From: Sphingobacterium prati
GTDB taxonomy: Bacteria > Bacteroidota > Bacteroidia > Sphingobacteriales > Sphingobacteriaceae
Direction of reading: 5' to 3'
Assembly: GCF_013167215.1 (NCBI RefSeq)
Contig: NZ_JABJWY010000038.1
Location: 1 to 64,000 of the forward strand
Length of the DNA stretch: 64,000 nucleotides
The notes beneath the pieces were generated by a model. It made no database searches, was not told the DNA's origin, and worked only from the letters and a program-made list of their open reading frames with translations. A program made the translations under genes and the position numbers. The stretch's first letter is position 1. Each line of letters begins with the position of its first letter. Below, piece by piece: positions 51,991 to 60,568 of the stretch.

Positions 51991-52986
51991 TTATCCGTAT
52001 ATCCATTTGAATTTATATTCTTTTTCTGGCACTTTCATGCGGTCTGCCAATCTCGTCAGACGATCGGGAAGTCTTAAGAGATAATCTCTTGCTTTTTCAC
52101 CTTGATCATTCAGACCTGAAACTTGATCAATCTTCCATTCATTATTAAGTTCTTTCAAGATATCAACATAATCCAATGCTGTATACACACCCAGTCGTTG
52201 CGCAGCATCAGAAAAATGTGCAAAGGCTTCGCCTTGAGGCTCACCTGCTTCTCTTAAGAATTGAGCTGGCATAACGATTTTCTTACGCATCATATCTTCA
52301 AATGCGATCATCACTTCGCTAGGATCTACCGTCATTGCTTTTGATATGAAGGACATATATGCTTTGGCATGGCGCGCTTCATCCGATGCAATGACACCAC
52401 ACATTTTTGCCAAAAGTTTATCGCCACTTTTTTTGGAAAGCCCGGATACCCGACGATGGGATACGTTGGTAGCAAGCTCCTGGAATGATGTATATATAAA
52501 GTTACGGTAAGGGTCAGCACCAGTTCCGATGTCAAAACCGTCTTGTATCAGGTATTGTGTGGACATTTCAAACTGGCGCATATCTATTCTACCTGATAAG
52601 TAAAGGTATTTATTCAATAAATCACCGTGGCGGTTTTCTTCAGCAGTCCAAGCACGAACCCATTTCATCCATCCGCCTTGTTCATTTTTATTGACATCTT
52701 CAACCATTGTCAACCAAGATTCGTAGGTCGGAAGAGCCTCTTCCGTAATGGTGTCGCCGATTAATACAGCTACCAAATCGTATGAAAGCTCTTTAGCACT
52801 TTCCTGTAAATCTCTTATTTCCTCAAAAAAAGTATCCCTAGAAGCATCTGGAAGGAAATCAGCGGGTTGCCACATTTCTTCTACAGGCTTCAGGTATTCG
52901 CTCATTTCATTTAACATGAAAGGCTCCAAGTAGGCCATCACTTCTTTACGTGAGCCTTCTGGTAAATTTAGAGGTAATTCTTGCAT
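51991..52986 (-). CDS. acyl-ACP desaturase
   Basis: The 331-residue protein is a soluble diiron acyl-[acyl carrier protein] desaturase (fatty acid desaturase type 2). Diiron motifs are EENRHG (AWTAEENRHGDLL) and DEARH (ASDEARHAKAYM), in a ferritin-like four-helix bundle. It introduces a double bond into acyl-ACP, giving unsaturated membrane lipids. The ATG at 52986 is used; the ORF extends to 53016 without a good start and the -7 box lies in between. Confidence 0.92.
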   Translation of the reverse strand: MQELPLNLPEGSRKEVMAYLEPFMLNEMSEYLKPVEEMWQPADFLPDASRDTFFEEIRDLQESAKELSYDLVAVLIGDTITEEALPTYESWLTMVEDVNKNEQGGWMKWVRAWTAEENRHGDLLNKYLYLSGRIDMRQFEMSTQYLIQDGFDIGTGADPYRNFIYTSFQELATNVSHRRVSGLSKKSGDKLLAKMCGVIASDEARHAKAYMSFISKAMTVDPSEVMIAFEDMMRKKIVMPAQFLREAGEPQGEAFAHFSDAAQRLGVYTALDYVDILKELNNEWKIDQVSGLNDQGEKARDYLLRLPDRLTRLADRMKVPEKEYKFKWIYG

Positions 52987-52993
52987 ATCAATA

Positions 52994-53001
52994 CAAAGGT
53001 A
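52994..53001 (-). promoter_or_regulatory. -7 box of the desaturase gene, 7 nt from the ATG
   Basis: TACCTTTG on the minus strand fits TAnnTTTG and ends 7 nt before the ATG at 52986. It sets the start codon and implies a very short or absent leader. Confidence 0.55.
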
Positions 53002-53180
53002 AATAAATAGCTCCAATAAATTATAAAAGCAAGTTATAATTGTTTAAAATGGTCAATAAGGTAGAAAAGGAGTTTTTTTAACGAGATAGAGTAACTTTAT
53101 ATTTTGGCGGGCCTACCGATAGGATCATTGATAATGACATAAAAAACAGATTGCCCGTCCTGTATTCGATAAAATACTAT

Positions 53181-53188
53181 TAACTTTG
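53181..53188 (+). promoter_or_regulatory. -7 box of sufS
   Basis: TAACTTTG fits TAnnTTTG and lies 20 nt before the TTG start of sufS. Confidence 0.5.
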
Positions 53189-53208
53189 TATAAATTATTG
53201 AGACAACT

Positions 53209-54432
53209 TTGGAAAGATATAATATAGATAAAATACGTTCAGATTTTCCTATTCTAAAAAGACAGGTGAATGGCAAACCTTTGGTTTATCTGGATAATGG
53301 AGCGACAACACAAAAACCCGTTACAGTAATTGATGCTATTGCTCATTATTATAAGGATATGAATAGTAATGTACACCGGGGCGTTCACTACCTGAGCCAG
53401 ATATCGACGGATGCTTTCGAGGTTACCCGTAAAAAGCTTCAATCTTTTATCAATGCTCCTGAGGACAAGCAGGTGATTATTACCAAGGGTACGACTGATA
53501 GTATCAATTTAGTGGCGACTTGTTATGGACGGGCATTTATCCATGCGGATGATGAAATCATTATTTCTGCCATGGAACACCACTCTAATATTGTACCTTG
53601 GCAAATGCTCTGCGAGGAAAGAGGCTGTAAGATCCGTGTTATCCCGATGAATGATAAGGGAGAGCTTGATATGGAAGCTTATGAAGATTTATTTAATGAA
53701 AAAACAAAATTAGTTTCCGTGACGTATGTCTCCAATGCACTTGGTACAATCAATCCTGTCAAAGAAATGATTTCGACTGCCCATAAGCATGGAGCAGTTG
53801 TATTGGTTGATGCGGCACAAGCTGTCCAACATATTCAAGTGGATGTACAAGACCTTGATGTTGACTTTTTAGTGTTTTCTGGACATAAAATGTACGGCCC
53901 AACCGGTGTTGGTGTATTATATGGTAAGGAAGAATTATTAAATGCAATGCCTCCTTATCAGGGTGGTGGCGACATGATCAAAGAGGTGACCTTTGAAAAG
54001 ACAACTTATAATGAATTGCCTTTTAAATTTGAAGCAGGTACACCGAATATTGAGGCTGGAATCTGTTTAAATGAGGCTATTGACTATATCAATTCAATCG
54101 GCTTAAAGAATATCGAAGCTTATGAGCACGAACTGTTGGAGTACGCATCGGAAAAATTATCCCAGATTCCTGGAATGAAATTCATTGGCACCGCGGACCA
54201 AAAATGCTCTGTCATTTCATTCATTATCGAAGGTACACACCCATATGACGTTGGTGTAATTTTAGATAAATTGGGAATAGCGGTGCGAACTGGTCATCAT
54301 TGTGCGCAACCTGTTATGGATCGCTTTGGCATCCCGGGGACAATCCGGGCTTCATTGGCACTCTACAATACAAAAGAAGAAATAGATATCTTGGTGGCAG
54401 GTATTCAGCGTGCTGTCAATATGTTAGTGTAA
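53209..54432 (+). CDS. sufS: cysteine desulfurase SufS
   Basis: The 407-residue PLP enzyme removes sulfur from cysteine for Fe-S cluster assembly. VFSGHKMYGPTGVGVLYG holds the PLP Lys227, and RTGHHCAQPVMDRF holds the persulfide Cys365, with the type II SufS sequence. It starts with TTG (codon ERYNID follows); no in-frame ATG exists before residue 51, and the -7 box 20 nt upstream fits this start. sufE follows after 5 bp, so the pair is transcribed together, without sufBCD nearby. Confidence 0.95.
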   Translation: MERYNIDKIRSDFPILKRQVNGKPLVYLDNGATTQKPVTVIDAIAHYYKDMNSNVHRGVHYLSQISTDAFEVTRKKLQSFINAPEDKQVIITKGTTDSINLVATCYGRAFIHADDEIIISAMEHHSNIVPWQMLCEERGCKIRVIPMNDKGELDMEAYEDLFNEKTKLVSVTYVSNALGTINPVKEMISTAHKHGAVVLVDAAQAVQHIQVDVQDLDVDFLVFSGHKMYGPTGVGVLYGKEELLNAMPPYQGGGDMIKEVTFEKTTYNELPFKFEAGTPNIEAGICLNEAIDYINSIGLKNIEAYEHELLEYASEKLSQIPGMKFIGTADQKCSVISFIIEGTHPYDVGVILDKLGIAVRTGHHCAQPVMDRFGIPGTIRASLALYNTKEEIDILVAGIQRAVNMLV

Positions 54433-54437
54433 TAAAA

Positions 54438-54863
54438 ATGGTTATGACGATTAATGAAATACAAAACGAATTAATTGAAGATTTTGCTTTTTTCACTGAC
54501 TGGATGGAAAAATATGAGTACATCATCCAGCTTGGGAAAGAAGTTCCTTTAATTGATGAGCAATATAAGACAGAAGAATATATTATTAAGGGCTGTCAGT
54601 CCAAGGTCTGGTTATATCCCGAGGTTAAAGACGGTAGGGTGTATTTCACTGCTGATAGTGATGCAATTATCACCAAGGGTTTGGTTAGCCTGATGGTTAA
54701 AGTTCTGTCTGGGCATACAGCGAAAGAGATCGTTGATGCAGACCTGTATTTCGTCGATGAGATAGGTTTAAAAGAACATTTGTCGCCGACTCGTGCGAAC
54801 GGGTTATTGTCCATGATCAAACAAATGAAATTATATGCATTAGCATTGCAAGTCAATGCTTAG
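54438..54863 (+). CDS. sufE: cysteine desulfuration protein SufE
   Basis: The 141-residue SufE accepts sulfane sulfur from SufS and enhances its activity. IIKGCQSKVWLYPEV contains the acceptor Cys53, and SPTRANGLLSMIKQMK is the C-terminal family block. The first ATG is at 54438, with a second at 54444 (GTT between them), so the start is uncertain by two residues. The larger open frame beginning at 54300 inside sufS is spurious. Confidence 0.93.
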   Translation: MVMTINEIQNELIEDFAFFTDWMEKYEYIIQLGKEVPLIDEQYKTEEYIIKGCQSKVWLYPEVKDGRVYFTADSDAIITKGLVSLMVKVLSGHTAKEIVDADLYFVDEIGLKEHLSPTRANGLLSMIKQMKLYALALQVNA

Positions 54864-54870
54864 CTGATAT

Positions 54871-54900
54871 AAAAAAGGGATGACCATCATCCTTTTTTTA
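54871..54900 (+). terminator. terminator of sufS-sufE
   Basis: AAAAAAGG-GATG pairs with CATC-CTTTTTTT with one bulged base, a few bases after the sufE stop. Confidence 0.7.
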
Positions 54901-54937
54901 TGCATGTTATTAGGAGCTTTGCTATTGGGTCGCGAGC

Positions 54938-55759
54938 TTATCCTATTAAATCTTTTATAATGATTTTTTTCATTTTCATCAACGCTTCTCCGGCGCCGGG
55001 ATATTGAAGATATGTTGCAATTTGCTCAGGTACAATTTGCCAGCTTACACCAAATTCATCCTTACACCAGCCACACATGCTTTCTTGTCCTTGTGCCGTA
55101 ATGCGATTCCAGTAATGGTCAATTTCCGCCTGATCTTTGCATAAGATGGTGAGCGAAATTCCTTCATTAAAAGTGAAGTTCTGATTGACACCACTATCCA
55201 TCGCCATTAGCGTGAATCCTTTGATGAGGAATTGTGTATGTTGGATTAAACCCTCGTATTCACCTGCTGCGTAACGCATGATACCGTTGCTACGAAAATC
55301 TTTAAATAGTTCCTCATAAAACTTTAGCGCAGCTTCACATTTACCTTGTTGGGAACCACAGTACATCAGGGTAGGGACGATTGCTTGCTGATTGGTGCCG
55401 CTCACCTTGCCTTGATATAATTGCCAGTTTACACCATATTTATCCGCTATCCAACCATAGTAGGGACTCCAGGGGAAGTTGTCTAAGGGCATTAATATCT
55501 CACCATCTGCTGAAAATACATTCCAGATACGATCAACCTCTTCTTTTGATTCGCAGATCACCATAAATGATATGGATGGGTTGGGTTTAAATATCGGGCC
55601 TCCATTGATTCCGATAAATTTTACACCATCGAGCTGAGCCTCGACAACAATCGGGGAGTGGCCTGTAATAAAGCTGTTTGGAAAGGTCTGACAGTATAGG
55701 TCAAAAGCCTCTTTTGCATTTTGATCAAACCAGATGGAGGGTATAATTGAATTTTCCAT
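54938..55759 (-). CDS. tandem PhnB-like VOC domain protein
   Basis: The 273-residue protein contains two PhnB-type vicinal oxygen chelate domains (3-demethylubiquinone methyltransferase-like). The first starts IIPSIWFDQNAKEAFDLYCQTFPNS, ends with NFPWSPYYGWIADKYGVNWQL; the second has PTLMYCGSQQGKCEAALKFYEELF and EFGVSWQIVPEQIATYL. Each half carries the typical dimer-like repeat. No substrate is known. It lies on the minus strand with the YdeI, DUF1801 and SRPBCC genes, a grouping common in Bacteroidota. Confidence 0.85.
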   Translation of the reverse strand: MENSIIPSIWFDQNAKEAFDLYCQTFPNSFITGHSPIVVEAQLDGVKFIGINGGPIFKPNPSISFMVICESKEEVDRIWNVFSADGEILMPLDNFPWSPYYGWIADKYGVNWQLYQGKVSGTNQQAIVPTLMYCGSQQGKCEAALKFYEELFKDFRSNGIMRYAAGEYEGLIQHTQFLIKGFTLMAMDSGVNQNFTFNEGISLTILCKDQAEIDHYWNRITAQGQESMCGWCKDEFGVSWQIVPEQIATYLQYPGAGEALMKMKKIIIKDLIG

Positions 55760-55786
55760 GAGCGTCGATTTTTGAGTTGAAATTCA

Positions 55787-56716
55787 TTATTTATATTTAT
55801 CATTTAGTCCTTTGTTGGCGATAATCATCGGTCTGATTTTTTCGAGACGGGATAATTTAGTTTTTTCCTGCTTTGCCTCGTCGATATATTGGATATATTC
55901 TTTTTGTTTTCCCGGAGTTAAGGCCTTGAAATGATCATGAAATGCCTCATCTGAACGAAGTGCCTCGAGTAAAAGACCGGACGGAGGGATAATTTCGGTC
56001 TTAGCTGGTTTAATTTCTTTTCCGTCATCAATTGTTTGAATAGACTCTTGAATATATGCTTCAATTTTGGCACGATCCATCTCATTCACATCCGTAAAAC
56101 GCCATTGGCGAAGTGCTTTGGTTTTACCTTCTGAGGCATTGATCAGAAAGTTTTCCTTATCTTCTAAAAACACCCCGTTATAGAACCAGAGGGAAAAAAA
56201 ATGTTTGAAGCCTCCCCACCCGATGACATTCTTTCCCTTGTGCGTATAAATATAACTACCCCATTTAAATTCTTTCTGTAGTGTGGTTTTCAATATGATC
56301 TGTTGCATCAGTTCTTCAGCTTCACGCCAATTTCCGCGGCTTTTATGCCAGTTGGGTCCCTGTTTATCCTTGAATTTTTCAATGTTAAATGCAACGATAT
56401 CCCGGATGATTTTTTCGGGGATGGGCTGGTCTATCGGAACCTGAATAGCTCCTTTTGTTGTTTTGAAAGTTTTGAGCTGAGGAGCAAAATGTGCGATGGC
56501 GTCTGGCCCTGGGTATATTCCGAGATGTTGCTTATTCATGGCAAAATGAATTAGATTGCCATTCAATCGGAAGGTAGGCATCTGGTAGGAAATGGTTTCT
56601 ATGGCTGAAGGGGGAACCGCTCCAGCAATAAACTTGTAGATCTGAATGAGATATTCTTTCTTACCTCCTTCAAATTGGTTGATATATGCTTCGATTGTCG
56701 AAATGCTGCTTGTCAT
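55787..56716 (-). CDS. DUF1801-YdeI fusion protein
   Basis: The 309-residue protein joins a DUF1801-type domain (TIEAYINQFEGGKKEYLIQIYKFIAGAVP, residues 7-110) to a YdeI-like region (the family's bacteriocin-protection type, with QWRFTDVNEMDRAKIEAYIQE and a C-terminal DDGKEI to KALTPGKQKEYIQYIDEAKQEKTKLSRLEKI). The two domains are often separate genes. The function of both is uncertain. It is 28 bp from the VOC gene and 11 bp from the DUF1801 gene upstream, so all likely share a transcript. Confidence 0.82.
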   Translation of the reverse strand: MTSSISTIEAYINQFEGGKKEYLIQIYKFIAGAVPPSAIETISYQMPTFRLNGNLIHFAMNKQHLGIYPGPDAIAHFAPQLKTFKTTKGAIQVPIDQPIPEKIIRDIVAFNIEKFKDKQGPNWHKSRGNWREAEELMQQIILKTTLQKEFKWGSYIYTHKGKNVIGWGGFKHFFSLWFYNGVFLEDKENFLINASEGKTKALRQWRFTDVNEMDRAKIEAYIQESIQTIDDGKEIKPAKTEIIPPSGLLLEALRSDEAFHDHFKALTPGKQKEYIQYIDEAKQEKTKLSRLEKIRPMIIANKGLNDKYK

Positions 56717-56726
56717 ACTACTATTC

Positions 56727-57155
56727 CTAATTCTTGATCCTTGTGTATTTTGTTGACAGAAACCGGATCGTCTGCTGCATTAATGTGCTCAGGTTGTCCG
56801 TATTGATGTCACTTAGTTTCTTAATGTAAATACAAGCTTTCCCGAGCTTGAATTTTCCCAATTGTTCCACAAAGATCCTGTGTTCGTCGAGTCCGGTATA
56901 TACATATAGCGAAATAGCGGCTTTTCGGGGGCTGAATCCTATCAAAGGAGCATGTCCTTGGTGGCCGCTCGCGTATCTATAGTGGTACTGTCCGAAGCCG
57001 ATGATGGATTCGCCAAACATTTTTGGACCTTCATTTGAGACAGTCTGCATCAAATGTATCAGCTCGATGCTATCCTCTCTCTTTTGAATATCTGGTATTT
57101 CGCGAATAAAGTCATCGACATTCTTTTCGAGATAGGATGTTTTATTTGTTGTCAT
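56727..57155 (-). CDS. DUF1801 domain protein
   Basis: The 142-residue protein belongs to DUF1801 (YdhG/YjbR-like), with QTVSNEGPKMFGESIIGFGQYHYRYASGHQG and the KLGKACIYIKKLSDINTDNLSTLM C-terminus. It resembles small DNA-binding or MmcQ-type folds, but no activity is known. It lies 11 bp upstream of the DUF1801-YdeI fusion on the same strand, which suggests that the two DUF1801 units act together. Confidence 0.83.
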   Translation of the reverse strand: MTTNKTSYLEKNVDDFIREIPDIQKREDSIELIHLMQTVSNEGPKMFGESIIGFGQYHYRYASGHQGHAPLIGFSPRKAAISLYVYTGLDEHRIFVEQLGKFKLGKACIYIKKLSDINTDNLSTLMQQTIRFLSTKYTRIKN

Positions 57156-57367
57156 CGTTTCAACTTGTAATTTATTTGAAGTAGGTATTAGCTACATCTG
57201 CTGATTATATGATTTCTTTTAGTGTGATATCGGGCTCTTTATCTAGCTTATCAATTATGCAGTGGGTTGTTTCGACTTGACTTTCCTTGTATGGCGTCAC
57301 CTCTATAGATATCACTTTCTTTGCTTAATTTATGAGTTATTGTGTTAGAATGGGGTTTCGATTTTAA

Positions 57368-57823
57368 TTACGTTTGCGGAAACATAAAATCAAACGCGCC
57401 TTTTCGAAGATTGATATTATATTCAAGATAAGCCTTCATACAGGCTAAAAAATTTGCCCAGCCTTCTGTTTGGCGCATCATAATCAAAATACCTTCCTGA
57501 TCGTTGTTCATTTCATGTTCTGTAATTTTGACAACGGTAGAATCATCCACGAAGGAAGACAGGTGGATTTCAACTAGCTGATTGGCGATCCCTCCGCTCC
57601 AGTCAAACGAAATATAGGTGTCTGGGTGAATTGTTTTTCCGGTAACAGGGAAATTGTCCGGGAATTCGGGAAACGTCCATTCTATGGTTTTTCCGGACTC
57701 CAGGCGGCCGGTTGAAGATTTAATAAAATAATGGTTCATTTTATTCGGATCAACTATAGCTTCGAAAACTTCACGTATGGGTTTTTGGATCTGAATACTT
57801 GCTTTAGCGGTTAGCTTTTCCAT
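57368..57823 (-). CDS. SRPBCC/AHSA1 domain protein
   Basis: The 151-residue protein has the START/SRPBCC fold in the AHSA1 (activator of Hsp90 homologue 1-like) group. It begins KASIQIQKPIREVFEAIVDPNKMNHYF and ends in the long helix EGWANFLACMKAYLEYNI. The fold forms a hydrophobic pocket for a small ligand; the ligand is unknown. It heads the minus-strand group, but 212 bp separate it from the DUF1801 gene, so it may be a separate unit. Confidence 0.85.
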   Translation of the reverse strand: MEKLTAKASIQIQKPIREVFEAIVDPNKMNHYFIKSSTGRLESGKTIEWTFPEFPDNFPVTGKTIHPDTYISFDWSGGIANQLVEIHLSSFVDDSTVVKITEHEMNNDQEGILIMMRQTEGWANFLACMKAYLEYNINLRKGAFDFMFPQT

Positions 57824-57839
57824 AATTTTAAATTTTTAA

Positions 57840-57847
57840 CAAATATA
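57840..57847 (-). promoter_or_regulatory. -7 box of the SRPBCC gene
   Basis: TATATTTG on the minus strand fits TAnnTTTG and lies 16 nt before the ATG at 57823. Confidence 0.5.
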
Positions 57848-58173
57848 AATACTGCCTCTAAAATATCCTGACTGTTTTGGTGATTTCGATAAGGATTTCA
57901 CGGGTATTGACTGTCGGTCGTATTTCAACATGCCGATGATCTCGGTAATTGTTCATGTTTCTTAAGTTTATAATATGAAGTAAACAGCCCTGGAGTTAAT
58001 AGGTTTTATTTTTTTTGACTTTGCGTATCTATTCCCCTAATATGAACAAAAATTACACTTTATTTTTGGCTTTTTGAGGTATTTTTGAAGCTGGAATACA
58101 TTATTTCTGTTGAACGGTTGCGCTCCTCCGAGCAGAAGGTTCGGCTTTGGAAGACAATTATAATACTAAATTT
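57848..58173. other. divergent intergenic region before the fucosidase gene
   Basis: About 325 bp without a gene. TATTTTTG at 58061-58068 on the plus strand fits a -7 box for the fucosidase but lacks a -33 partner and would give a leader of about 100 nt. I see nothing else in it. Confidence 0.35.
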
Positions 58174-60081
58174 ATGATAAATATCAGGTATTGCCTTGTT
58201 TTAATACTTTCGGTTGCCACAATTTCGGTCAAAGGGCAAGTTAGAGACGCTAATAAGGGAAACGAAGCTGCGGACATGTTTAATGACCCTAGTACAAGGG
58301 ATATAAATGCAATATCGGCTGCAGAAGCTGGTTGGTGGAAGTGGTCTGCAACAGGACAAAAAGAGCGTGTTGAAAAATGGAAAAAGGCAACCTTTGGCAT
58401 GTTTGTCCATTGGGGTGTTTATTCGCAATATGGTAATGTGTGGAAAGGGAAAAAAGGTGGTGGATATGCGGAGCATTTGATGCGCGTCATGCACATCCCC
58501 CGTCAGGAATACCTGGATTCTGCAGCGAGATTTAATCCTGAAAAATTTAATGCAGAAGAATGGGTAACCCTGGCAAAAAATGCCGGTATGAAATACTTTA
58601 TCATTACGGCTAAACATCACGATGGTTTTGCCATGTATCCTTCGCAATATGCCAGCGCTTATGCGATCAAGAGTACCGCATTAAAGGGAGATCCACTGGC
58701 AGAACTTGCTAGAGCTTGTCGGAGGCATGGTCTATTATTTGGGTTTTACTATTCGCATGCATTCGATTGGGAGCACCCCGATGCGCCAGGAAATGACTGG
58801 GATTATACTAACCCGGGCGGGGATAAGTTGCTGGGGGGAGCAAATTGGTTCGACAATCATCCGGAATGGTTGCCTAAAGCAAAACGTTATGTAGATGAAA
58901 AGGCAATTCCGCAAATAACGGAACTGATCCATAAGTATCATCCCGACTTGCTTTGGTTTGATACACCGCATAAGTTACCTCTGTCCGAAAATTTAAGAAT
59001 TCTGAAGGCAATCAGGGCTACTGATGCCTCTATTGTTGTTAACGGACGATTAGCCCGTACCGGTGACAAGAATTATGGTGATTATTTGAATACTGCTGAT
59101 CGACCGGAAGAGTTCTACCCGGTTTCTGCAGGAACTTATTGGGAGGCTATTCCTACAACGAATGATTCGTATGGCTATTCCTCAACAGACAAGAATTATA
59201 AGCCAACAGCGCATTTTATTCAATTGTTGGCAAAAGCCACAGCAATGGGAGGGAATATCCTGATGAATATTGGTCCCAAAGGCGATGGCCGTATTGATTC
59301 GCCTGATGTTGCCATTTTGCAAGGGATAGCGGCATGGATGGCAAAGAATAAGGAAAGTGTCATTAATGTAGATCCATCTCCTTTACCTCGTCAACAATGG
59401 GGAGTGATTACGAAAAGAGGTAGTATCTTGTATTTGCATATCTTTGATAAGCCAAAAGGAGATAAATTGACCGTAGGCGGACTTACCATGGGAGTTAAAT
59501 CTATTTCACTGTTGTCTTCAAAGAGGAGAATCAAAAACTATATTTCAGATGCTGTAGGACTTCATATCCCATTGGATCAAATAGCGGACGATCTGGCTGA
59601 CGAAGTTATTGTTGTCCAATTAAAACAGGATACCGTCGCACCTGATACCAATGAGCTAGTTTTTGTTGATCCTAATATTGCACAAAATAGGTTGTTGTCT
59701 TTCTATGCAAGACAATATGGGGATCCGATGAAATTTGGGGATGGTAAAAGGGATCGTTATTATGTTTCTGGATGGAAAAACAGTGAGCAATATCTTGGAT
59801 GGGATATCAATGTATTGGAACCTGCGGGCTTTGACGTCTCAATACGCTATGTAAAGGATGTGGAAAATGCGGGAGGGGAGATGATTTTAAAAATAGGGGG
59901 GAAAGAAATCAATTTCTTAATTGACCCATCATCTCCTACAAGTGGCCGTGGAAATTCGATATTGATTGGCCAAATAGATTTGCCGAAAGGAAAGCAAACA
60001 GTAGAACTTCATGCAAAAAATATTGTAGGGACGGAGACAGTTAAGTTCTTGGAGCTCATCCTGAGACATGATAAAAAGTGA
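58174..60081 (+). CDS. GH29 family alpha-L-fucosidase, secreted
   Basis: The 635-residue protein has a signal peptide (MINIRYCLVLILSVATISVKGQ) and a GH29 catalytic domain. WKKATFGMFVHWGVYS and FIITAKHHDGFAMYPS are family blocks, and KYHPDLLWFDTPHK contains the likely nucleophile Asp263. After about residue 430 come beta-rich accessory regions (a C-terminal sandwich and a carbohydrate-binding-like part, GWDINVLEPAGFDVSIRYVKDVENAGGEM). It removes fucose from glycans. I use the ATG at 58174; the open frame from 58147 begins with TTG without a signal. Its stop TGA lies in a tRNA-like repeat. Confidence 0.92.
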   Translation: MINIRYCLVLILSVATISVKGQVRDANKGNEAADMFNDPSTRDINAISAAEAGWWKWSATGQKERVEKWKKATFGMFVHWGVYSQYGNVWKGKKGGGYAEHLMRVMHIPRQEYLDSAARFNPEKFNAEEWVTLAKNAGMKYFIITAKHHDGFAMYPSQYASAYAIKSTALKGDPLAELARACRRHGLLFGFYYSHAFDWEHPDAPGNDWDYTNPGGDKLLGGANWFDNHPEWLPKAKRYVDEKAIPQITELIHKYHPDLLWFDTPHKLPLSENLRILKAIRATDASIVVNGRLARTGDKNYGDYLNTADRPEEFYPVSAGTYWEAIPTTNDSYGYSSTDKNYKPTAHFIQLLAKATAMGGNILMNIGPKGDGRIDSPDVAILQGIAAWMAKNKESVINVDPSPLPRQQWGVITKRGSILYLHIFDKPKGDKLTVGGLTMGVKSISLLSSKRRIKNYISDAVGLHIPLDQIADDLADEVIVVQLKQDTVAPDTNELVFVDPNIAQNRLLSFYARQYGDPMKFGDGKRDRYYVSGWKNSEQYLGWDINVLEPAGFDVSIRYVKDVENAGGEMILKIGGKEINFLIDPSSPTSGRGNSILIGQIDLPKGKQTVELHAKNIVGTETVKFLELILRHDKK

Positions 60082-60180
60082 TCCCGCTGTGATTGGCTCG
60101 GCCCCGCAGTTATCGTGCACATCCTTGAGCCTCCATCGGATCGAACCCGGCCGACCCTTCGTTCGAATCCTAAACATTTA
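60078..60180. other. GC-rich tRNA-like remnant
   Basis: GTGATCCCGCTG at 60078-60089 repeats exactly the 3' end of the tRNA-Lys gene (60217-60228), and the match extends with one mismatch to GTGATTGGC-like sequence. Pieces such as GGATCGAACCCGG and CGTTCGAATCC that follow look like T-arm fragments. The segment is much richer in GC than its surroundings. A decayed tRNA or an attachment-site scar would both fit. Confidence 0.4.
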
Positions 60181-60186
60181 AACAAG

Positions 60187-60212
60187 AAAAGCTAATCTTG
60201 CGATTAGCTTTT
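60187..60212. terminator. terminator shared by fucosidase and tRNA-Lys
   Basis: AAAAGCTAATC and GATTAGCTTTT form a perfect stem around TTGC, with A and T runs on both sides. Confidence 0.8.
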
Positions 60213-60217
60213 CTTTG

Positions 60218-60290
60218 TGATCCCGCTGGGATTCGAACCCAGGACCCATACATTAAAAGTGTATTGCTCTACCAGCTGAGCTACGGAATC
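60218..60290 (-). tRNA. tRNA-Lys(UUU)
   Basis: On the minus strand the gene reads GATTCCGTAGCTCAGCTGG, a D arm, the anticodon arm ATACACTTTTAATGTAT with anticodon TTT, and the T arm CTGGGTTCGAATCCCAG, closing with CGGGATC plus an A discriminator. The acceptor stem has one G-T pair. It is 73 nt and has its own promoter. Confidence 0.95.
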
Positions 60291-60312
60291 CTTTCTGTTT
60301 TTGAAAGTGATG

Positions 60313-60344
60313 CAAAGGTATAAAAAGATCTGATTGTGTCCAAA
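60313..60344 (-). promoter_or_regulatory. promoter of tRNA-Lys
   Basis: On the minus strand TTTG, 20 bp and TACCTTTG fit the Bacteroidota consensus, with the -7 box 22 nt before the tRNA 5' end. Confidence 0.65.
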
Positions 60345-60511
60345 TGTTTTTGTTTTTTTTATTTGTATATTTTATAACTGCGTATGAATTACGCTATTAT
60401 TTTTTTAGAAAGAATAGAATCTTGTTTAATACTAATACAATTTGATTGTAAATCGAGCGATTTTATGAGAGCTATGTTTGTTTTTTTGTGAAAATCCAAC
60501 GTTATTAAATG

Positions 60512-60542
60512 AGAAAAGTCGGCATACCTTGCCGACTTTTCT
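60512..60542 (-). terminator. terminator of accA
   Basis: AGAAAAGTCGGCA and TGCCGACTTTTCT form a 13-bp perfect stem with a 5-nt loop, 27 bp past the accA stop. Confidence 0.85.
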
Positions 60543-60568
60543 ATATTTTGAGAAATATGGAGACGACA

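Noticed and set aside
59929..60177. 82-residue minus-strand frame over the end of the fucosidase gene
   Set aside because: It overlaps the GH29 coding end and the tRNA-like remnant, with no recognisable protein.
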